From: Bacteroidales bacterium UBA4814
Lineage (GTDB): Bacteria > Bacteroidota > Bacteroidia > Bacteroidales > UBA7960
NCBI GenBank assembly: GCA_002402465.1
Contig: DHFW01000046.1
Location: forward strand, 1-19,871
Reading direction: 5' to 3'
Length of the DNA stretch: 19,871 nt
Shown: piece after piece, positions 1-6,928 of the stretch
How the letters are laid out: every line of letters starts with the position of its first letter
Numbering within the stretch: the stretch's first letter is position 1
The notes under the pieces: generated by a model
Database searches by the model: none
Told to the model about the DNA's origin: nothing
Seen by the model: the letters and a program-made list of their open reading frames with translations, nothing else
Position numbers and translations under genes: made by a program

Positions 1-1528
1 CGGCATAAAGAATGCGCGCCTGCGAGCCCACCACCAGCTTGTTCTCTTCGGCATGCCTGATCCACAATAAGTTGTCGGCAAGCTGCTGCTTAATTTCCTG
101 CGGGGCGGTTTTCATCATTTCTTCCAGCACTTCGGCGGCCAGGCGGTCGGTAGTACGCAGGTCTTCCGGATCGGAAGAGGCGCAAACCCAGCGGAAGGGC
201 CCGAAGCCATAGTCGAAGCACATAGGGCCCATGATGTCCTGCACATAGGAGGGGTAAATGTAGGTGCCATCGGCCTTGAACACATCGGCCCCTGCCCTGC
301 CAGCTTCGAGCAAAAAGGCGTTGCCGTAATCCCAGAAGTACATGCCGCGGCTTGTCATGGTTTTGATGGCATTCACCTGCCTGATGAGCGATGCCTGCAC
401 ATGCTTCTTAAACTCTTCCGGATGGCGGGCCATCATTTCGTTCGACTCTTCGAAGCTAAGGCCTGCCGGGTAGTAACCACCCGCCCAGGGGTTGTGCAGC
501 GAGGTCTGGTCGGAGCCCAGTTCCACGTGAATATTGCTTTTCACCAGCACCTCCCAAAGGTCAACGATATTGCCCTGATAAGCCAGCGAAACAGCTTCTT
601 TGTGATTTTTGGCGTCCTTAATGCGGTTTAGCATGGTGTTGAGGTCGTGATACACCTCATCGACCCAGCCTTGCTCGTGCCTGATTTTTGTCACCTTGGG
701 ATTGATCTCGGCCAGCACGCCTACCGCGCCGGCAATCACGGCAGCCTTGGCTTGTGCGCCCGACATGCCTCCCAGCCCGCTGGTTACGAAAACTTTCCCT
801 GCAAGGGTGCCATCGCTGCCAGGCAAGCGGCGGCCTGCATTCAACACTGTAATGGTGGTGCCATGCACAATTCCCTGGGGGCCGATGTACATGAACGAGC
901 CTGCCGTCATTTGTCCGTATTGCGTCACGCCCAGGGCGTTAAAACGCTCCCAGTCGTCGGGTTTGGAGTAGTTGGGTATCATCATGCCGTTGGTAACCAC
1001 CACGCGGGGTGCCTCGGGATGCGAGGGGAACAATCCCATCGGGTGACCGCTGTAAAGCACCAGGGTCTGCTCGTCAGTCATTTCGGCAAGGTACTTCATG
1101 GTGAGCAGGTACTGCGCCCAGTTTTGGAACACCGCCCCGTTGCCACCATAGGTGATCAGTTCGTGCGGGTGCTGGGCCACGGCAGAGTCGAGGTTGTTGC
1201 TCAGCATAAGCATAATGGCCGCTGCCTGCCTGCTCCTGTGCGGATAGGCATCGATATCGCGGGCAGTGATGGGATAATCGGGCCTGAACCGGTACATGTA
1301 TATGCGGCCATAGTCTTTTAGCTCCCGGGCAAATTCGGGGGCAAGTTCAGCGTGAAACTTTTCGGGGAAATAGCGAAGCGCGTTCTTAACGGCCAGCTTC
1401 TTTTCGGCCGGCGTAAGAATGTCTTTGCGTCGCGGCGCGTGGTTTACCCTTGGATCGAAAGGCTTGGGAGCAGGAAGCTCATCGGGGATTCCCTGCAGAA
1501 TGGCACGATGGAAATCGTTAAGGCTCAT
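1..1528 (-). CDS. hutU: Urocanate hydratase (urocanase), 3' end cut by window edge
   Basis: Converts urocanate to imidazolone propionate, the second step of histidine degradation, in the cytoplasm with bound NAD+ as cofactor. The frame is open without a stop from the ATG at 1528 to the window edge, giving the first 509 residues. Recognisable blocks are TYGGNGAVFQNW (about 127-137), the glycine-rich NAD-binding stretch VTSGLGGMSGAQ (248-259), WDYGNAFL (399-406) and FGPFRWVCASSDPED (442-456), which takes the place of the FQGLPARICW signature of proteobacterial enzymes. This fits the longer urocanase form of Bacteroidota, about 660-680 residues as I recall, so roughly 160 residues should lie beyond the window. 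The start is the first ATG and gives the expected N-terminus. Other hut genes are not visible and may lie downstream, outside the window. Confidence 0.95.
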   Translation of the reverse strand, partial: MSLNDFHRAILQGIPDELPAPKPFDPRVNHAPRRKDILTPAEKKLAVKNALRYFPEKFHAELAPEFARELKDYGRIYMYRFRPDYPITARDIDAYPHRSRQAAAIMLMLSNNLDSAVAQHPHELITYGGNGAVFQNWAQYLLTMKYLAEMTDEQTLVLYSGHPMGLFPSHPEAPRVVVTNGMMIPNYSKPDDWERFNALGVTQYGQMTAGSFMYIGPQGIVHGTTITVLNAGRRLPGSDGTLAGKVFVTSGLGGMSGAQAKAAVIAGAVGVLAEINPKVTKIRHEQGWVDEVYHDLNTMLNRIKDAKNHKEAVSLAYQGNIVDLWEVLVKSNIHVELGSDQTSLHNPWAGGYYPAGLSFEESNEMMARHPEEFKKHVQASLIRQVNAIKTMTSRGMYFWDYGNAFLLEAGRAGADVFKADGTYIYPSYVQDIMGPMCFDYGFGPFRWVCASSDPEDLRTTDRLAAEVLEEMMKTAPQEIKQQLADNLLWIRHAEENKLVVGSQARILYA

Positions 1529-1544
1529 GGCTGATGTTTTTTTG

Positions 1545-1552
1545 CAAAAATA
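1545..1552 (-). promoter_or_regulatory. Candidate -7 box (TATTTTTG) for hutU
   Basis: On the minus strand the sequence TATTTTTG fits the Bacteroidota -7 consensus TAnnTTTG and lies 16 bp before the urocanase ATG, implying a very short leader. No well-spaced -33 TTG is visible, and the site is in an A/T-rich run, so it could be chance. Confidence 0.35.
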
Positions 1553-1559
1553 ATGATTT

Positions 1560-1575
1560 TGCCGGGCATCCGGCA
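1560..1575 (-). terminator. Small GC hairpin between the secreted-protein gene and hutU
   Basis: A perfect 6-bp stem (TGCCGG/CCGGCA) with a 4-base loop lies 24 bp after the stop codon of the upstream minus-strand gene. It is followed by a T-rich but interrupted tract on that strand. It could be a weak terminator; the tail is not a clean T-run and it sits just before the hutU -7 box. Confidence 0.3.
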
Positions 1576-1598
1576 GCCACAAAGCCTGAAAAACCTGA

Positions 1599-2018
1599 TT
1601 ATTTACAACTCTCGACCGGCTTAACTGAAATAGCCGAAATCTTCCACGAGAACCAGTCTTCCTGCGTCATATCCAGGGTAAGACCTTCAGCCATAAAACG
1701 CATATTGGCCGGAGCGCCACGCAGGCTCTGACCGACTTCCAGGCAATAGTTATTATCACGGCTTTCAAACATCAATTTCCCTTCGCGATAAAAACTAATC
1801 GTGATGGTAACAATAACCGGATTCGGATGCTCATTGGTAAGCCTGAGCGAGAGGGCAGCATTGCTTTCGGGAGCAACCGGGATGTGTCGTGCCCAGCGGT
1901 ATTGGATGCGAATGCCCTCCTCGGTGCCATATTCGTCGAATCCGCGCTGGGCATAAGAAGTATTGGAAAAGGCCAGCAAAGCGGCCAGGAAAAATGTTAC
2001 GGAGACAAGTCGTTTCAT
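1599..2018 (-). CDS. Small secreted protein of unknown function
   Basis: 139 residues. Residues 1-23 form a clear signal peptide (MKRL, a hydrophobic core, then an SYA-Q cleavage site), so the mature protein of about 116 residues should be exported to the periplasm or beyond. The mature part alternates hydrophobic and polar residues (for example NPVIVTITISFYREGKLMFES, about 66-86), suggesting a beta-sandwich. It has only two cysteines, C92 and C138, which could form a disulfide. I recognise no family and assign no function. It is on the same strand as hutU, 70 bp upstream, but has its own putative -7 box and a hairpin in between, so it may be a separate unit. Confidence 0.75.
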   Translation of the reverse strand: MKRLVSVTFFLAALLAFSNTSYAQRGFDEYGTEEGIRIQYRWARHIPVAPESNAALSLRLTNEHPNPVIVTITISFYREGKLMFESRDNNYCLEVGQSLRGAPANMRFMAEGLTLDMTQEDWFSWKISAISVKPVESCK

Positions 2019-2350
2019 GGATGATCTGTTTTTTGGTTGCTGATATAACGGCGCAAAAATACAATTGTTTTGGGGTTGTTTTACTTTACATTTCTGCGCA
2101 CCATTTCCCTGATGGAAGAAACATGAAAACTTTAAAAAAACTTAACATAACGCAATTTAAAACAAAAACCTTAAACGCGCATATGTTTTTTAAAATAATT
2201 AAAGGAAACTGCTTATATTTCGAAATAATCATCAAAATATAATAAAAATTGAGCCAAGAGGTTGATAATCAAAAATTTGAAAGGCCGATTCTTGAAATGT
2301 GATATCAGCGAAAATGAAGAATTCAAATCGAAATACAAAACTGCATTTAT
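2019..2350. other. AT-rich intergenic region, no gene seen
   Basis: 332 bp between the secreted protein and the PIN toxin. It is rich in A-runs and far lower in GC than the flanking genes. It holds the putative promoter of the secreted-protein gene (2054-2061) and nothing else I can support. The short frames crossing it have poor composition and no recognisable protein, and I see no clear terminator for the toxin gene. Confidence 0.6.
2054..2061 (-). promoter_or_regulatory. Candidate -7 box (TATTTTTG) for the secreted-protein gene
   Basis: The minus-strand sequence TATTTTTG fits TAnnTTTG and lies 35 bp before the ATG at 2018. No convincing -33 TTG is seen at 19-21 bp spacing. Confidence 0.35.
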
Positions 2351-2767
2351 TTATTCTTTCGAGGCAAAATATTCTTCAGCGCTCATTACCGGCAACAAAG
2401 AGTTTTTGAATCCTTCCCAATCACGGGTAATAATGATGTCTTGATTGGCTTCGATGGCCGAGTAATATTGAATTCCGTCTTCAAAATCATGGAAATCACT
2501 GTCGTTCAGCGCCAGGCCGATAATTTTGTCGCTGAGGGGTATGATTTCCACTAGCAGCTTAAATCGTCCGAGTATTTCCCTCGTTCTGACTGCATCAAGC
2601 GATCTGGAAAGCACATACGCGGTATTGGCTATGCTCAGGGCGCTGACCGAAAGATGGATCTTCTTTTTGTCGGCCAGGGAAAACAACTTAGAGGCACTTT
2701 CATAATAAGGCGCTCTTCTGGCCAGCAAGTCAAGGAAAATATTGGTATCAATGAGCAACTTTGTCAT
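2351..2767 (-). CDS. PIN-domain toxin, VapC-like ribonuclease
   Basis: 138 residues, a single PIN domain. The N-terminal LLIDTNIFLDLL carries the first metal-binding aspartate, D7. The C-terminal half has DFHDFEDGIQ with D94, E96 and D97, and a last strand with IITRDWEGF including D116. These acidic residues form the Mg2+ site of PIN nucleases. VapC-type toxins usually cut tRNA or rRNA and are neutralised by an antitoxin encoded just upstream; the target here is unknown. The ATG overlaps the antitoxin stop in ATGA (2764-2767), the usual translational coupling for such pairs. All catalytic acids appear present, so the toxin is likely intact. The variant paired with DUF6364 antitoxins is common in Bacteroidota. 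Confidence 0.88.
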   Translation of the reverse strand: MTKLLIDTNIFLDLLARRAPYYESASKLFSLADKKKIHLSVSALSIANTAYVLSRSLDAVRTREILGRFKLLVEIIPLSDKIIGLALNDSDFHDFEDGIQYYSAIEANQDIIITRDWEGFKNSLLPVMSAEEYFASKE

Positions 2768-3012
2768 TGGTACTTTTCGCTTAAAAAGCCGGAATATTCC
2801 CTTTTGTAATCAAAGTCCCCTTCCAGCTCAATGACTCCGCTCAGGCTTTTCACAAGTGGGGTTATTTCAATGCCAGCGGTGTTCTTTCTCGATGTTAATG
2901 ACGAAAGGTACGACTCAATGAGTTTGGAAAGGCTTACCTTGTGCTGCCTGGCATATGCCTTTGCCTGCTCAATAACCGTTTTGTCAACATTCAGAGTGAG
3001 TTTGGTGTTCAT
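2764..3012 (-). CDS. DUF6364-type ribbon-helix-helix antitoxin
   Basis: 82 residues. Residues 1-40 (a short strand TKLTLNVD, helix KTVIEQAKAYARQHK, then SLSKLIESYLSSL) have the ribbon-helix-helix pattern that dimerises and binds DNA. Residues 48-82 (with PLVKSLSGVIEL and DFDYKREY) form the tail that in such antitoxins would bind the toxin. It resembles DUF6364 proteins, which are partnered with PIN toxins. It is the first gene of a two-gene operon and overlaps the toxin by 4 bases. A perfect palindrome in its promoter suggests autorepression by the antitoxin or the complex (inference). Confidence 0.85.
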   Translation of the reverse strand: MNTKLTLNVDKTVIEQAKAYARQHKVSLSKLIESYLSSLTSRKNTAGIEITPLVKSLSGVIELEGDFDYKREYSGFLSEKYQ

Positions 3013-3031
3013 GGCTTCAATTATTTACGTA

Positions 3032-3062
3032 CAAATTTAAAAATTTATTACGTAATAAACAA
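3032..3062 (-). promoter_or_regulatory. Promoter of the toxin-antitoxin operon
   Basis: On the minus strand a TTG (3062-3060) is followed after 20 bp by TAAATTTG (3039-3032), matching the Bacteroidota -33/-7 layout with TAnnTTTG. Transcription would start near 3025, giving a leader of about a dozen bases before the antitoxin ATG at 3012. Confidence 0.6.
3044..3059. promoter_or_regulatory. 16-bp perfect palindrome, probable TA operator
   Basis: TTTATTACGTAATAAA is self-complementary over all 16 bases and lies wholly within the spacer between the -33 and -7 elements of the toxin-antitoxin promoter. A second TACGTA core lies at 3026-3031, near the expected start of transcription. A ribbon-helix-helix antitoxin bound here would block RNA polymerase. 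The role is inferred from position and symmetry. Confidence 0.55.
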
Positions 3063-3097
3063 TGGATGGCACCCGAAAATTTACCGGCCTCTGCTTC

Positions 3098-3703
3098 CTA
3101 TATTTTAACCAGCGATTTAAAATATGGAGGCAGCTCCGCCTCAAAACTCATTTCCTTTTTGGTGAACGGATGGGTTATGGTAAGCGAATAGGCGTGAAGG
3201 GCCAACCTTTTGGTTCCTTGTTCAGCCCTGCCATAAATTTTATCTCCAACCACCGGATGTCCCTCATCAGATAAATGCACGCGGATTTGGTTTTTTCTGC
3301 CCGTAAACAGGTATATCTCCAGCAGGCTAAACTTATCTGATTCTTTAATGACCTTAAAACCTGTTTTAGAAAATTTTCCTTTATCAGGGTCACTTACCGA
3401 ATACACTTTAAACGATTTGCTTTCAAATAAATAAGAAGAAATTTCGCCTTCTTTTTCCTTAAGCACTCCATGCACTACTGCATAATATTTCTTACTAAAG
3501 TCTTTCCAGTTATCCTGCAAAAAACGTTTTGCGTATTCATTTTTTGCAAAAATCAGCAGCCCCGAGGTATCCCTGTCCAGGCGATGTACTATAAATACAC
3601 GGTTTCTCGATCGCTCATTCCCTTTTTTAACATAATCATTCAAAAGGAAATAAGCCGTTTTCTGCTTTTCCCTTTCTGTGCCCATTGTTAACAGACCAGC
3701 CAT
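3098..3703 (-). CDS. RluA-family pseudouridine synthase (start probably upstream)
   Basis: Isomerises uridine to pseudouridine in rRNA or tRNA; the target cannot be told from sequence. From the first ATG there are 201 residues with the family motif HRLDRDTSG (40-48; catalytic aspartate D43), the strand KKYYAVVHG, and the C-terminal block FTGRKNQIRVHLSDEGHPVVGDKIYG (about 135-160). This is the short form without an S4 domain. The ATG at 3703 falls inside the conserved strand: in frame upstream the codons read EDQHIIVVDK and then MAGLL, the usual VVDKPAGLL region. The upstream frame stays open to a stop near 3825 with no ATG, GTG or TTG. The real start may therefore be a rare codon such as the CTG at 3793-3791. 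Located between the sigma factor and the toxin-antitoxin pair, same strand. Confidence 0.85.
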   Translation of the reverse strand: MAGLLTMGTEREKQKTAYFLLNDYVKKGNERSRNRVFIVHRLDRDTSGLLIFAKNEYAKRFLQDNWKDFSKKYYAVVHGVLKEKEGEISSYLFESKSFKVYSVSDPDKGKFSKTGFKVIKESDKFSLLEIYLFTGRKNQIRVHLSDEGHPVVGDKIYGRAEQGTKRLALHAYSLTITHPFTKKEMSFEAELPPYFKSLVKI

Positions 3704-3906
3704 TTTGTCAACGACAATAATATGCTGATCCTCATAAAGAAAGGTAAGGCCTTGAGGCTGGTGTTTCTTTCTGATATGGTTGTTTTTATTCAGTTTTGTC
3801 GGGGTTATAATATGGCCTGTAATTTAACCAAAAATTCAAACCCCGCATTTGTTTTTTTACGGGAATTTAAGGGAAGAAACTTCCCAGCAAAACAAAATGA
3901 AGCTGA

Positions 3907-4512
3907 TCAGAAATTATCTCTCGAATTCTTTAAAATATTGAAAAGGAACTCGCGGGCGCGGAATAGCTGGGCCTTTACGGTGCCAAGAGGCAGGTTAAGT
4001 TCTTCGCAGATTTCTTCATACGACAGTTCTTCAAAGTAACGCAGCTCAATAAGTTGCCGGTACCGTGGCTTCAGGCCTTCAACCACCTCGCGCATCATTT
4101 TCACCTTCTGGCTGCGCATAAGCTTATCTTCCGGATCGCCAGTTTCGGCCGGCAGGTTACTGGCCCTGGCCGACTCGTTGAGCTCTTCGTTGGCTTCGTG
4201 GTTGAGCACGTTCTTTTTTTTCTTGCGAATGAAGTCGATGCAGTTGTTCGATGCGATCTTGAACAGCCAGGTGCTGAAAGCGTAATCGGGGGTGTATTGC
4301 TGCAGGTTTTTGAAAGCCTTGCCGAAAGCCTCGATGGTCAGGTCTTCGGCATCTTCGGGGTTTCCTGACATTTTCAGGAGCATAAAGTAAATGGTGTCCC
4401 TATACGAGGCCATAAGCTCTGAGTAAGCCCTCTGGTTGCCATGGTCCACTGCCTCCCTAACCAGCAAATAGTCTCTTTGTGCCTTTTCGGTAAGGTTGGT
4501 TTTTACTTCCAT
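3907..4512 (-). CDS. RNA polymerase sigma factor, ECF/sigma-70 family
   Basis: 201 residues, with the two domains of extracytoplasmic-function sigma factors. Region 2 spans about 29-100 (YSELMASYRDTIYFML through GNPEDAEDLTIEAFGKAF and FSTWLFKIASNNCIDFIRKKKK), which contacts core polymerase and the -10 element. Region 4 spans about 142-194 (LKPRYRQLIELRYFEELSYEEI, then a helix-turn-helix LNLPLGTVKAQLFRAREFL), which reads the -35 element. The linker of about 40 residues is acidic. No anti-sigma factor gene follows: the next gene downstream is the pseudouridine synthase. Its ATG lies inside the last codons of the glycosyltransferase gene (10-base overlap), so it is probably translated by coupling from that message. 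Regulon unknown. Confidence 0.9.
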   Translation of the reverse strand: MEVKTNLTEKAQRDYLLVREAVDHGNQRAYSELMASYRDTIYFMLLKMSGNPEDAEDLTIEAFGKAFKNLQQYTPDYAFSTWLFKIASNNCIDFIRKKKKNVLNHEANEELNESARASNLPAETGDPEDKLMRSQKVKMMREVVEGLKPRYRQLIELRYFEELSYEEICEELNLPLGTVKAQLFRAREFLFNILKNSRDNF

Positions 4513-5645
4513 CTATGGTTATTAAAAAACATGGCTGAAAATGCAAAAGTAAGGTTCAGCACCAGCATTATCAAATCAAACAGCGGCGAATATAAAGATA
4601 ATCGGCTTTGATTTAACTTTTTTCCCGCCTTATAAAAAATTATTAACATGCTTATCATACGAATAGCAAAGATTGCCGCTGCAATCAGCCCGATTGTTGA
4701 TAAAACGCAACAAGCCATTAAAATGGCAAAAAGCAGATAAAAAAGCACCTGTGACAGGGAAAGCAGTCCCAGCAAAAATTTTAACCGGGGTTTGTAGTAT
4801 TTGCCGGTGGTCATGTGGCGGCGCTTCTGGTGAAACCACTTGCCCACGGTTTCCTTTGGCAAGGAAAGGGTATGACTGTCGGGATCCACTTCAATACGCA
4901 CATTGCGCCTGGTTGCGGCCTGGTTGATAAACAGGTCGTCGTCGCCCGACATGACCTTATAGTGCGAAGTAAAGCCTTTTACACGAAAAAACACCTCGCG
5001 GCGATAGGCCATGTTGCGCCCCACGCCCATATAGGCATTCCCGGCAAGGGCAAACGAAAGGTACTGCAGGCCAATAAAAAAGGCATCGTAGCGGATGAGT
5101 TTATTGAGCAGCCCCGGCTTTTTGCGGTAGGGGCCGTAGCCCAGCACAATTTCAGTGGCGGGGTCGAAGCACGACACCATGCCCGATATCCAATAACGGC
5201 TGGCGGGGCGGCAGTCGGCATCGGCCACCAGGATCAATCCGTGGCGCGCCTCCTTGATGCCAATGGAAAGCGGGAACTTTTTTCCGCTGAAGAAATTGAC
5301 GTTTTTTTGGAGATTGACCACCGTAAGGCGGGGGTTCTTGCCCCGCATTTCGTGGAGCAGCAGTTCCGATTCATCATCCGAGCCATCGTTTACCACCAGC
5401 ACCTCATAGTCGGGATAATCCTGATCGAGAAAACCAGGGAGGTTTTCCTGCAGGTTGAGGTATTCGTTTTTGGCGCAAATGATTACACTAACAGGCGGGG
5501 TTGCATCGTATTTTTTCTTTGGCTTGCCAAAGGCCAGGCGGCTGAAGAAAAACCAGTAATAGAAAAGCTGGATAAGAGTAACCAGACCGAAGGCATATAG
5601 CAGCATCCATTCAAACGTCAGCGGTACTTCCCTGAGCCACTCCAT
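4503..5645 (-). CDS. Membrane-bound family 2 glycosyltransferase
   Basis: 380 residues. One N-terminal membrane segment (about 12-34), a cytoplasmic GT-A catalytic domain (about 50-280), and two or more C-terminal membrane segments (about 290-335 and 353-374). Catalytic landmarks are VSVIICAKNE (52-61), NDGSDD (86-91), DADC (142-145, the metal and nucleotide-sugar DxD), SGDDDLF (233-239, base region) and HQKRRHM (272-278), in the place of the Q/RxxRW motif of processive enzymes. It should move sugar from a nucleotide donor onto a lipid or polysaccharide at the inner membrane; donor and acceptor unknown. The start is the ATG at 5645, just before the first membrane helix. The frame continues upstream without stops, but there it runs antisense through tgt. 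It is the first gene of a unit with the sigma factor. Confidence 0.88.
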   Translation of the reverse strand: MEWLREVPLTFEWMLLYAFGLVTLIQLFYYWFFFSRLAFGKPKKKYDATPPVSVIICAKNEYLNLQENLPGFLDQDYPDYEVLVVNDGSDDESELLLHEMRGKNPRLTVVNLQKNVNFFSGKKFPLSIGIKEARHGLILVADADCRPASRYWISGMVSCFDPATEIVLGYGPYRKKPGLLNKLIRYDAFFIGLQYLSFALAGNAYMGVGRNMAYRREVFFRVKGFTSHYKVMSGDDDLFINQAATRRNVRIEVDPDSHTLSLPKETVGKWFHQKRRHMTTGKYYKPRLKFLLGLLSLSQVLFYLLFAILMACCVLSTIGLIAAAIFAIRMISMLIIFYKAGKKLNQSRLSLYSPLFDLIMLVLNLTFAFSAMFFNNHRWK

Positions 5646-5672
5646 AAAATTTACGTGGTTATGCGAAAGGTG

Positions 5673-5680
5673 CAAAATTA
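5673..5680 (-). promoter_or_regulatory. Candidate -7 box (TAATTTTG) for the glycosyltransferase-sigma unit
   Basis: The minus-strand TAATTTTG fits TAnnTTTG 27 bp before the ATG at 5645. It is arranged back to back with the tgt -7 box 22 bp away in the 87-bp divergent intergenic region. No good -33 TTG is seen. Confidence 0.45.
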
Positions 5681-5702
5681 CCATATCCTTATGAATAGTT
5701 TC

Positions 5703-5710
5703 TATCTTTG
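5703..5710 (+). promoter_or_regulatory. Candidate -7 box (TATCTTTG) for tgt
   Basis: TATCTTTG is a perfect TAnnTTTG, 22 bp before the tgt ATG, implying a leader of about 16 bases that ends with the purine-rich AAAAGGA (5724-5730). The identical octamer precedes the nucleoside kinase gene. No clear TTG at -33. Confidence 0.5.
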
Positions 5711-5732
5711 CGAAAAATTTCGGAAAAGGATC

Positions 5733-6863
5733 ATGGAGTTTACCATACAAGCGCAAGATGCAGGCAGCAAGGCCCGTGCAGGGCTCATCACCACCGATCA
5801 CGGCAGCATCGAAACGCCCATTTTTATGCCGGTAGGTACCGCGGGTACCGTAAAGGCCGTGCACCACAAGGACCTTGAAGAGACGGTAAAGGCGCAGATC
5901 ATACTGGGCAACACCTATCACCTTTACCTGCGGCCCGGCCTGGAAGTATTGCAACAAGCCGGCGGGCTGCACCGTTTCATGGCATGGGATAAACCCATAC
6001 TGACCGACAGCGGCGGCTACCAGGTGTATTCGCTTACTCACCGCCGCAAGCTAACCGAAGAGGGCGTAATGTTTCAATCGCACATCGATGGCTCGCGCCA
6101 CCTGTTTACTCCCGAAAAGGTGATGGACATTCAGCGCGTGATTGGGGCCGACATCATTATGGCCTTCGACGAGTGCACCCCCTACCCCTGCGAATACAGC
6201 TATGCCAAAAAGTCGCTGCACCTCACCCATGCCTGGCTTAAGCGCTGCATCAGCCATTTCGACAATACTGAAGGCCTATACGGGCACCGGCAAACGCTGT
6301 TTCCCATTGTGCAGGGCAGCACCTATAAGGACCTTCGCGTGGAATCGGCGAAGTTTATTGCCGACTGCGGACGCGAGGGCAACGCCATTGGCGGCCTCTC
6401 GGTGGGCGAGCCCCATGAGGACATGTACGAAATGACCGAACTGGTGTGTGATATTTTGCCGGCCGATAAGCCCCGCTACCTCATGGGCGTGGGCACTCCC
6501 GAAAACGTGTTGGAAAGCATTGCCCTGGGCGTGGATATGTTCGACTGTGTGATGCCCACACGCAATGCCCGCAACGGCATGCTGTTTACCAGCGAGGGCA
6601 TCATCAACATCCGCAACCAGAAATGGAAAGACGACTTCAGCCCCATCGATCCCAACGGAACAGCTTATGTGGACCAGCACCACAGCAAGGCTTATCTGCG
6701 TCACCTCTTTGTGGGCAACGAAATGCTGGGGCCCATGATTGCCACCATGCACAACCTGAGTTTTTACCTCTGGTTGGTGAAAGAGGCCCGCAAACACATG
6801 CAGGCGGGCAATTTCCTGCAATGGAAAAACACCATGGTGCCCAAGCTCAGTCAACGATTGTAA
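5733..6863 (+). CDS. tgt: Queuine tRNA-ribosyltransferase (tRNA-guanine transglycosylase)
   Basis: Replaces guanine 34 in the anticodon of Asp, Asn, His and Tyr tRNAs with a queuosine precursor. 376 residues, the family's usual size. Motifs: ETPIFMPVGTAGTVK (27-41), NTYHLYLRPG (60-69), TDSGGYQVYSL (91-101, with D92), FDECTPYP (145-152), IVQGS and AIGGLSVGEP (218-227), and MFDCVMPTRNARNG (269-282) with the nucleophile D271. The site of the structural zinc is odd: where most bacterial enzymes have CxCxxC, this protein has G309, A311 and D314, although the histidine ligand position (H340, MHNLSFYLWL) is kept. The start is the ATG at 5733, preceded by AAAAGGA; an earlier in-frame ATG would add a non-conserved extension. 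Followed by the LptF/LptG permease on the same strand. Confidence 0.95.
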   Translation: MEFTIQAQDAGSKARAGLITTDHGSIETPIFMPVGTAGTVKAVHHKDLEETVKAQIILGNTYHLYLRPGLEVLQQAGGLHRFMAWDKPILTDSGGYQVYSLTHRRKLTEEGVMFQSHIDGSRHLFTPEKVMDIQRVIGADIIMAFDECTPYPCEYSYAKKSLHLTHAWLKRCISHFDNTEGLYGHRQTLFPIVQGSTYKDLRVESAKFIADCGREGNAIGGLSVGEPHEDMYEMTELVCDILPADKPRYLMGVGTPENVLESIALGVDMFDCVMPTRNARNGMLFTSEGIINIRNQKWKDDFSPIDPNGTAYVDQHHSKAYLRHLFVGNEMLGPMIATMHNLSFYLWLVKEARKHMQAGNFLQWKNTMVPKLSQRL

Positions 6864-6871
6864 AATAAGCG

Positions 6872-6879
6872 TAACTTTG
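6872..6879 (+). promoter_or_regulatory. Candidate -7 box (TAACTTTG) for the LptF/LptG permease
   Basis: TAACTTTG fits TAnnTTTG directly after the tgt stop and 49 bp before the GTG start, so the permease may have its own promoter in addition to readthrough from tgt. No suitably spaced -33 TTG. Confidence 0.4.
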
Positions 6880-6928
6880 ACCCGTTTCTTTAAAAATTAC
6901 ATATAACCTAAACGCAGGTTGAATCAAT

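Noticed and set aside
647..1321. 224-codon plus-strand frame opposite hutU
   Set aside because: Antisense to conserved urocanase motifs; no recognisable product.
1889..2444. Short plus-strand frames in the AT-rich gap before the toxin gene
   Set aside because: They overlap real genes at their ends, have A/T-driven composition, and no ribosome-binding site or family match. Cannot be excluded as remnants but not supported.
2351..3012. Toxin-antitoxin pair as part of a mobile element or genomic island
   Set aside because: No integrase, transposase, direct repeats or tRNA next to it; only an AT-rich gap on one side.
4815..5600. Long plus-strand frame opposite the glycosyltransferase
   Set aside because: Entirely antisense to a well-supported gene; histidine- and valine-rich composition typical of a shadow frame; no recognisable domain.
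5646..6041. Open extension of the glycosyltransferase frame upstream of its ATG (about 132 codons)
   Set aside because: It runs antisense through the conserved 5' part of tgt, has no glycosyltransferase-like sequence, and the first membrane helix begins right after the ATG at 5645.
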